This document shows positions 60,129-64,000 of a stretch of 64,000 nt of DNA, in pieces. A program made the position numbers and the translations under genes. Below the pieces are notes generated by a model, which did no database searches, was not told the origin of the DNA, and saw nothing but the letters and a program-made list of their open reading frames with translations. Each line of letters begins with the position of its first letter. The stretch's first letter is position 1. Source of the stretch: Gallaecimonas kandeliae (GTDB lineage: Bacteria; Pseudomonadota; Gammaproteobacteria; Enterobacterales; Gallaecimonadaceae); assembly GCF_030450055.1 (NCBI RefSeq), contig NZ_CP118480.1:2569415-2633414 (forward strand), written 5' to 3'.

Positions 60129-60508
60129 GGATAAGGCAGCTTGAGGTGGCCGTAACGGATCACCAGCACGGTGAAGGCCAGCACCAAGGCGGCGGTGGCT
60201 GCCGCCAGCACCCTCAGGCTGTCCATCTCCTTCATGTCCAGGGTGATGTACCGGGCCAGGGCGACGATGGCGATATAGAGGGGCATGCGGATCGGCAGCT
60301 TGCCGGACTCGAGGTAGAGGGAGACCATGGCCAGTACCTCCAGGTAGATGAACAGCAGCAGCAGATCGGCCAGGGTCACGGCCCGGGCGGAGATCATCAA
60401 CCAGACCTCGGAAACGATGAGGATGAGGGTCGCTACGGCCACTATGGCCAGCACCAGATCCTGCACCACCGCCAGACCGTCCCGGCTCCACCGTTGAAAT
60501 CGGTTCAT
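60116..60508 (-). CDS. psiE: PsiE family (phosphate-starvation-inducible) membrane protein
   Basis: A 130-residue protein with four membrane helices (about 18-37, 46-62, 78-94, 104-122) and the PsiE pattern IYLEVLAMVSLYLESGKLPIRMPLYIAIVALARYI. Function unknown; E. coli psiE is induced by phosphate starvation and cAMP-CRP. GGAGAGGG precedes ATG 60508. It converges with the LysR gene. Confidence 0.85.
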   Translation of the reverse strand: MNRFQRWSRDGLAVVQDLVLAIVAVATLILIVSEVWLMISARAVTLADLLLLFIYLEVLAMVSLYLESGKLPIRMPLYIAIVALARYITLDMKEMDSLRVLAAATAALVLAFTVLVIRYGHLKLPYPYKD

Positions 60509-60640
60509 ACGCCCTCTCCTAACTGTCCATACCAGTTCCACCCTATAGACAGCGGTGGCCGGGATCAATCGCCGGTCATTAAAGTTCTGTAACCGGCCGG
60601 CCGCTTTATCCAAAAACAGCTTCATTACCCGGACCCCGCC

Positions 60641-60970
60641 TTGCACGACAAACGCCGCCAACAGCTGCGCCATCCCCTGCGCCATGCCCTGCCCGTCTTG
60701 CTGCACCATAAGAGCCTACGCAGGGAGGATGTAGAGACAGTCGAAGGGCTGCTGCTCGATGCCAGCGAACAGGGCCTGGGCATATTGGTGACCGAGCCGG
60801 TGGCCCTGGCCAGCCTCTGCACCTTGGAGCTTTGCGACGAAGAGCGTCCCAGGCGCTTCCAAGGAGAGATCTGCTACGCCAAGCGTACCGACTATGGCAT
60901 CCGTCTCGGTATTTGGGTGGAAGATGACGACATCCTCGGCTATTTGAAGAGCATCGGCGCCCAATGGTAA
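60641..60970 (+). CDS. PilZ domain protein, copy 1 of 5
   Basis: A 109-residue single PilZ domain, the fold that binds c-di-GMP. The N-terminal arginine motif is present as RHPLRH, and the second motif as LDASEQG (D-x-S-x-x-G). Alignment with copy 2 (MNQKFREQSRHPL) puts the start at the TTG at 60641; no ATG is available in frame upstream. Both ligand-binding motifs look intact. Confidence 0.85.
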   Translation: MHDKRRQQLRHPLRHALPVLLHHKSLRREDVETVEGLLLDASEQGLGILVTEPVALASLCTLELCDEERPRRFQGEICYAKRTDYGIRLGIWVEDDDILGYLKSIGAQW

Positions 60971-61066
60971 GCAGTTTGTTCTTTATCACAAGGTAATGAT
61001 TGTGGCCGGCAAGGGCCAGGAGGGGAGGCTACACTCCAAATAAAACCCCTCGCAGTGGTTATTGCC

Positions 61067-61408
61067 ATGAACCAGAAATTCAGAGAACAGAGCCGGCATC
61101 CCCTGGGCACGCCTTTGCCCGTCATGGTCTATTACCGCAACCAAAAGAGCAACGACGTCAAGTCGGTGGAAGCCATGCTGCTGGACGTCAGTGAGGAAGG
61201 CCTCGGCATATTGGTGATGGAGCAAGTCCCCCTGGCCAGCCGCTGTTCCGTCGAACTGTACGACGATGAGAACGCCCGCTATGTCGAAGGGGATTGCTGT
61301 TACCTCACCGAGACCGAATATGGCCTGCGCCTGGGGGTCAAACTGGACAAGGAAGCCAGGGGCGATGTGTTGGATTATCTGGACAGCCTCCAGACACAGT
61401 TGAAATAG
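61067..61408 (+). CDS. PilZ domain protein, copy 2 of 5
   Basis: A 113-residue PilZ domain. The second motif is intact (LDVSEEG), but the last arginine of the RxxxR pair at the usual position is Gly (SRHPLGTPLP); an additional R-x3-R is formed by REQSR. c-di-GMP affinity may therefore differ from copy 1. A 96-bp gap separates it from copy 1. Confidence 0.85.
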   Translation: MNQKFREQSRHPLGTPLPVMVYYRNQKSNDVKSVEAMLLDVSEEGLGILVMEQVPLASRCSVELYDDENARYVEGDCCYLTETEYGLRLGVKLDKEARGDVLDYLDSLQTQLK

Positions 61409-61514
61409 GCAGGGAGCCGGCCAAGCAGGGGCGGCTCGGCACAAGGGCAGGCCTGTTCCCAGATACTCCTGGAGCGGGCTAAAGGACTAGCACTTCCATG
61501 CAGGGCAGCAGTTT

Positions 61515-61838
61515 ATGGCACAAAAGTTTCGTGTTTTCCCCAGGCACTTCCTTCGTCATCCCTTTCCTGTAACGCTGTACAGCAGCGAGCTCAAAAGGGT
61601 AGAGGGGATGTTGGTGGACGTCAGCGAAGAAGGCATGGGCATCCTCATCAACAGGCCAATGGAACCCCTTGGACGATGCACTCTGGAGATCGTCTACGAC
61701 GCCAAGGCCAAGTCTTTCGAGGGCACCGTCAGCTACGTTACTCGGACGGAGTATGGCCTGCGCCTTGGCATGCATCTGGAACCCGGCAGCGACAGCATCA
61801 TCAACTACCTGGAAGAGCTTCAGGTAGAGTTTGAGTGA
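61515..61838 (+). CDS. PilZ domain protein, copy 3 of 5
   Basis: A 107-residue PilZ domain. Arginine motif RHFLRHP intact, second motif VDVSEEG intact. The C-terminus (IINYLEELQVEFE) is shared with copies 2, 4 and 5 (xxYLExxxVxxx). A gap of 106 bp separates it from copy 2; both genes seem to have their own start signals. Confidence 0.87.
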   Translation: MAQKFRVFPRHFLRHPFPVTLYSSELKRVEGMLVDVSEEGMGILINRPMEPLGRCTLEIVYDAKAKSFEGTVSYVTRTEYGLRLGMHLEPGSDSIINYLEELQVEFE

Positions 61839-61973
61839 AGGGGGTAGTCCCCCTTCCTGAAGTGAATGCTGAATAACCGTGATCAGCCCCAAACTTTTGA
61901 AACCCTCGACCTCATCCTAAAATATCAAGGAGTAAGTTTATTAGGCTTACTGTTCAACCAGAGGCAGCAGACA

Positions 61974-62297
61974 ATGGCTCAACAGTTTCGTGTTTCTCCA
62001 AGGCATGCACTCTGCCAGCCCTTACCAGTGACGCTTTACAACAGCGACGCCAAGGTAGAGGAAGGCATGTTGCTCGACGCCAGTGATGAAGGCATGGGTA
62101 TACTGGTGACAACCCCTAGGCGACCGGCTGAACACTGCACAGTGTCGATCTTCGATGAGGAGATCACCAAGTCCTTCGAAGGCGTCATCAGCTATGTCGC
62201 CAAAACCGAATATGGCCTACGTCTCGGCGTGCACCTGACTCCAGGCAATGAAAACGTCGTTGATTATCTGGAACAGATCTACGTCGAAATGACATGA
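61974..62297 (+). CDS. PilZ domain protein, copy 4 of 5
   Basis: A 107-residue PilZ domain (MAQQFRVSPRHALCQPLPV start; LDASDEG motif intact). The second arginine of the usual RxxxR position is Cys (RHALC). ATG 61974 is chosen since it aligns with copy 3 and follows AGAGGCAG; the frame is open upstream. Followed after 4 bp by a terminator. Confidence 0.87.
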   Translation: MAQQFRVSPRHALCQPLPVTLYNSDAKVEEGMLLDASDEGMGILVTTPRRPAEHCTVSIFDEEITKSFEGVISYVAKTEYGLRLGVHLTPGNENVVDYLEQIYVEMT

Positions 62298-62301
62298 AAA
62301 T

Positions 62302-62321
62302 GCCCGCAGACGGGCTTTTTT
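62302..62321 (+). terminator. Terminator after PilZ copy 4
   Basis: GCCCG-CAGA-CGGGC stem followed by T6. Confidence 0.85.
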
Positions 62322-62464
62322 ATCGCCATCCGGTACCTAGCCTGCTCGCGGCGCCAACTATAGAGGACGCCAAGGCTAGCTGCCGCCTCTTTAAAGACCC
62401 ATTCCCAAACACCAATGGCAAAGCAACAGACGAAAGGCCTTTTTAAAATCGCGCAAAAAAAATG

Positions 62465-62470
62465 TACAAT
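62465..62470 (+). promoter_or_regulatory. Probable -10 element (TACAAT) for PilZ copy 5
   Basis: TACAAT lies 34 nt before the ATG at 62504 in an AT-rich stretch after the preceding terminator; a weak TTTAAA sits 17 nt upstream. Copy 5 therefore seems to be transcribed separately. Confidence 0.45.
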
Positions 62471-62503
62471 CGCTAAATCAGCTGAAAATAATAAAATCGA
62501 TTC

Positions 62504-62833
62504 ATGAGCCACCAGTTCCGCGACTCTCCAAGACAATCTCTCTGCTACCCCCTGCCAGTCCGGCTATCCCTAAAAAATCCTGGCGCTGTTCCCGTGGATG
62601 GGATGCTGCTGGACGTCAATGAACAGGGCATGGGCATACTGGTGACCCAGGCCTTGGAAGAGCAGGCCTGCTGCACCATAGAGATCTTCGACGAGGACCT
62701 GTCCAAGTCATTCCCCGGCGTCATCAGCTATATCACCAATACGGACTATGGCCTGCGCCTGGGGGTACAGTTGGCTGAAGACAGCGAAGATCTGCTCGAC
62801 TACCTGGACGAAATCCACGTCATGCTGGAATGA
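62504..62833 (+). CDS. PilZ domain protein, copy 5 of 5
   Basis: A 109-residue PilZ domain. Here the usual arginine position is Cys (PRQSLCYPLP) and the second motif has Asn in place of Ser (LDVNEQG). It may bind c-di-GMP weakly or not at all. Unlike copies 2-4 it has its own AT-rich upstream region. A terminator follows. Confidence 0.86.
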   Translation: MSHQFRDSPRQSLCYPLPVRLSLKNPGAVPVDGMLLDVNEQGMGILVTQALEEQACCTIEIFDEDLSKSFPGVISYITNTDYGLRLGVQLAEDSEDLLDYLDEIHVMLE

Positions 62834-62859
62834 AAGAGGCCCGCTGCTGCGGGCCTCTT
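62834..62859. terminator. Bidirectional terminator between PilZ copy 5 and rlmM
   Basis: An 11-bp stem AAGAGGCCCGC/GCGGGCCTCTT with TGCT loop, between convergent genes. Confidence 0.85.
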
Positions 62860-62860
62860 C

Positions 62861-63928
62861 TTACTTGCGGCTCAAATGCACCGTGATCTCTTCACGGTCA
62901 TAGTAGAGGTGCTTGGCCACCAGCCGATAGGGGATACCCGCCTCGTCCAGGCGCTCATAGATAAGCTCCAGGCATTCTTCGACGGTATGGAAGCGGCGCT
63001 TGACCGGCAGCTTGAGGTTGAAGATGGCCTCGACGCACCATTCGCCGATGAACCAGTCACACATCAGGTTGGCCACCCGCTTGGGGCTTTCGATCATGTC
63101 GCACACCAACCAGTGCACATTGTGCTTCTTGGGCAGCCACTTGAAGCCGTCGTCCCGCACATGCTTGACCTGGCCAGTGTCCAGCAGCTTCTGATCCATG
63201 GGGCCGTTGTCGACGGCCGTGACCATCATGCCTTTTTGTACCAGCTGATAGGTCCAGCCGCCGGGGGCGGCGCCCAGGTCTACGGCGTTCATGCCCGACT
63301 CCATGCGCTTTTCCCGCTGCGTCTTGGACAGGAAGGTCAGGAAGGCCTCCTCCAACTTGAGGGTGGAGCGGCTGGGGGCGTCCTTGGGGAACTTAAGGCG
63401 CATGATGCCCATCAGCTGCGGGTTATGGCTGCGCGGCAGCGAGTAGCCGATGAAGGCGCTGTCGGTACCGGTAAAGCAGACATGCAGTACCGGCTTTTCC
63501 AGATCATCCTTGGCCGTCAGCTTGCCGGCCTTCTTGAAGAAGGCCTTCATGGGGGTGGCGATGGAGCGGCAGAGGCGGTTGAGCTCCTTGCCCTCATTGG
63601 TGTCCATGGTCTCGACCCAGAGCCGTCCACACTCGGGCAGGCCTTCGGCGGCCGCCATGTAGAGGGGGTTGAGGCGATCATCCGTAGGCATGTCCAGCAC
63701 CTGGGGCGCCACCCGGATCATCTGGCGGGCGAAGATCAGCTTGTTGACCGGCAGCTGGTTGAGCAGCTTGGCGCTGTCTCCTTCCTGGTAGCATTCGAAG
63801 AGCACATAGCCGGTATTACCCTTCAGTCGGGCAAAGCCATAGATCTCACGCTCGGCGGCACGTGCCTCGATCTCCTGGGCGCATTCCCCTTCAAAGCCGG
63901 GGCGGCAATAGAGCAAAAGGTGCTTCAC
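62861..63928 (-). CDS. rlmM: RlmM, 23S rRNA (cytidine2498-2'-O)-methyltransferase
   Basis: A 355-residue enzyme. The N-terminal THUMP-like part precedes a Rossmann methyltransferase domain with the SAM motif VDLGAAPGGWTYQL. The HVRDDGFKWLPKKHNVHWLVCDMIESP stretch is typical of RlmM/YgdE. The GTG start at 63928 is preceded by AAGGAG and overlaps the stop of ygdD (GTGA), which decides it over an in-frame ATG further upstream. In E. coli ygdD and rlmM are also neighbours. Confidence 0.93.
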   Translation of the reverse strand: MKHLLLYCRPGFEGECAQEIEARAAEREIYGFARLKGNTGYVLFECYQEGDSAKLLNQLPVNKLIFARQMIRVAPQVLDMPTDDRLNPLYMAAAEGLPECGRLWVETMDTNEGKELNRLCRSIATPMKAFFKKAGKLTAKDDLEKPVLHVCFTGTDSAFIGYSLPRSHNPQLMGIMRLKFPKDAPSRSTLKLEEAFLTFLSKTQREKRMESGMNAVDLGAAPGGWTYQLVQKGMMVTAVDNGPMDQKLLDTGQVKHVRDDGFKWLPKKHNVHWLVCDMIESPKRVANLMCDWFIGEWCVEAIFNLKLPVKRRFHTVEECLELIYERLDEAGIPYRLVAKHLYYDREEITVHLSRK

Positions 63929-64000
63929 AGCGTCTCCTTGAGGGCGGCCACCATCAGGGCAAGCCAACCCAGGATCAGACAAAGGCCCCCCAACGGGGTG
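63925..64000 (-). CDS. ygdD: YgdD (DUF423) membrane protein, C-terminal end only
   Basis: The last 24 codons are in the window: TPLGGLCLILGWLALMVAAL with KETL at the end, the usual C-terminal helix of DUF423 proteins. Its stop overlaps the rlmM start codon. The rest of the gene lies beyond the window. Confidence 0.75.
   Translation of the reverse strand, partial: TPLGGLCLILGWLALMVAALKETL

Overview
The window looks like a chromosomal segment of a GC-rich gammaproteobacterium. Housekeeping genes sit in orders known from Enterobacterales, Vibrio, Shewanella and Aeromonas: glnD-dapD, yqcC-truC-yqcA, csrB between yqcC and syd, syd/queF divergent, ppnN, xni and ygdD-rlmM. Many small families typical of Shewanella/Vibrio-type genomes (DUF3549, DUF3301, DUF2789, DUF2310) are present. 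A Gallaecimonas-like organism is my best guess, from general resemblance only. I saw no tRNA, rRNA, insertion sequence, prophage or CRISPR array.

Layout. 1-5.9 kb: end of glnD, dapD, then a minus-strand run yqcC-truC-yqcA-ptsG and a plus-strand DUF3549-DUF3301 pair. 5.9-7.5 kb: no protein gene, but three tandem minus-strand sRNA genes of the CsrB type. Each has many GGA motifs in hairpin loops, a 3' terminator and a GacA/UvrY box about 80 nt upstream of a shared start motif. The third copy carries an internal 72-bp tandem amplification. 7.5-11.2 kb: small conserved proteins, syd and queF. 11.5-18 kb: a tightly overlapping plus-strand run (TPR protein with a degenerate GGDEF-like end, an intact GGEEF diguanylate cyclase, ppnN, xni, an SDR). 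18.3-22.9 kb: NAD-type isocitrate dehydrogenase, tapT, and an apparently Fur-controlled cassette (DUF6662, FMN-binding protein, ApbE, small membrane protein). 22.9-27.4 kb: complete macA-macB-outer-membrane efflux operon. 27.6-33 kb: DedA-rhodanese fusion, TetR regulator, LplT-PlsC fusion, M49 peptidase.

33-47.4 kb is the most unusual accessory block. It holds a frameshifted remnant of a GlyGly-CTERM surface protein, a Ser/Thr kinase with TPRs overlapping an ECF sigma factor, a 102-residue protein consisting only of a histidine-kinase dimerisation domain, an OmpR-type response regulator, a beta-propeller sensor kinase, and an 1811-residue GlyGly-CTERM surface protein. One ~36-bp element with an 11-bp direct repeat lies upstream of both the dimerisation-domain gene and the giant gene, so the two-component system probably controls both. 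47.5-60.5 kb: ordinary small genes (VOC proteins, hydrolases, GNATs, a tandem pair of solute-binding proteins, a hydrolase remnant, citrate-synthase paralogue with a divergent LysR, PsiE). 60.6-62.8 kb: five consecutive single-domain PilZ paralogues, then rlmM and the end of ygdD.

A theme is post-transcriptional and c-di-GMP control: three CsrB-like RNAs that should titrate CsrA, two predicted diguanylate cyclases, one degenerate GGDEF and five PilZ proteins. All function calls come from reading the sequence; no database search was run.
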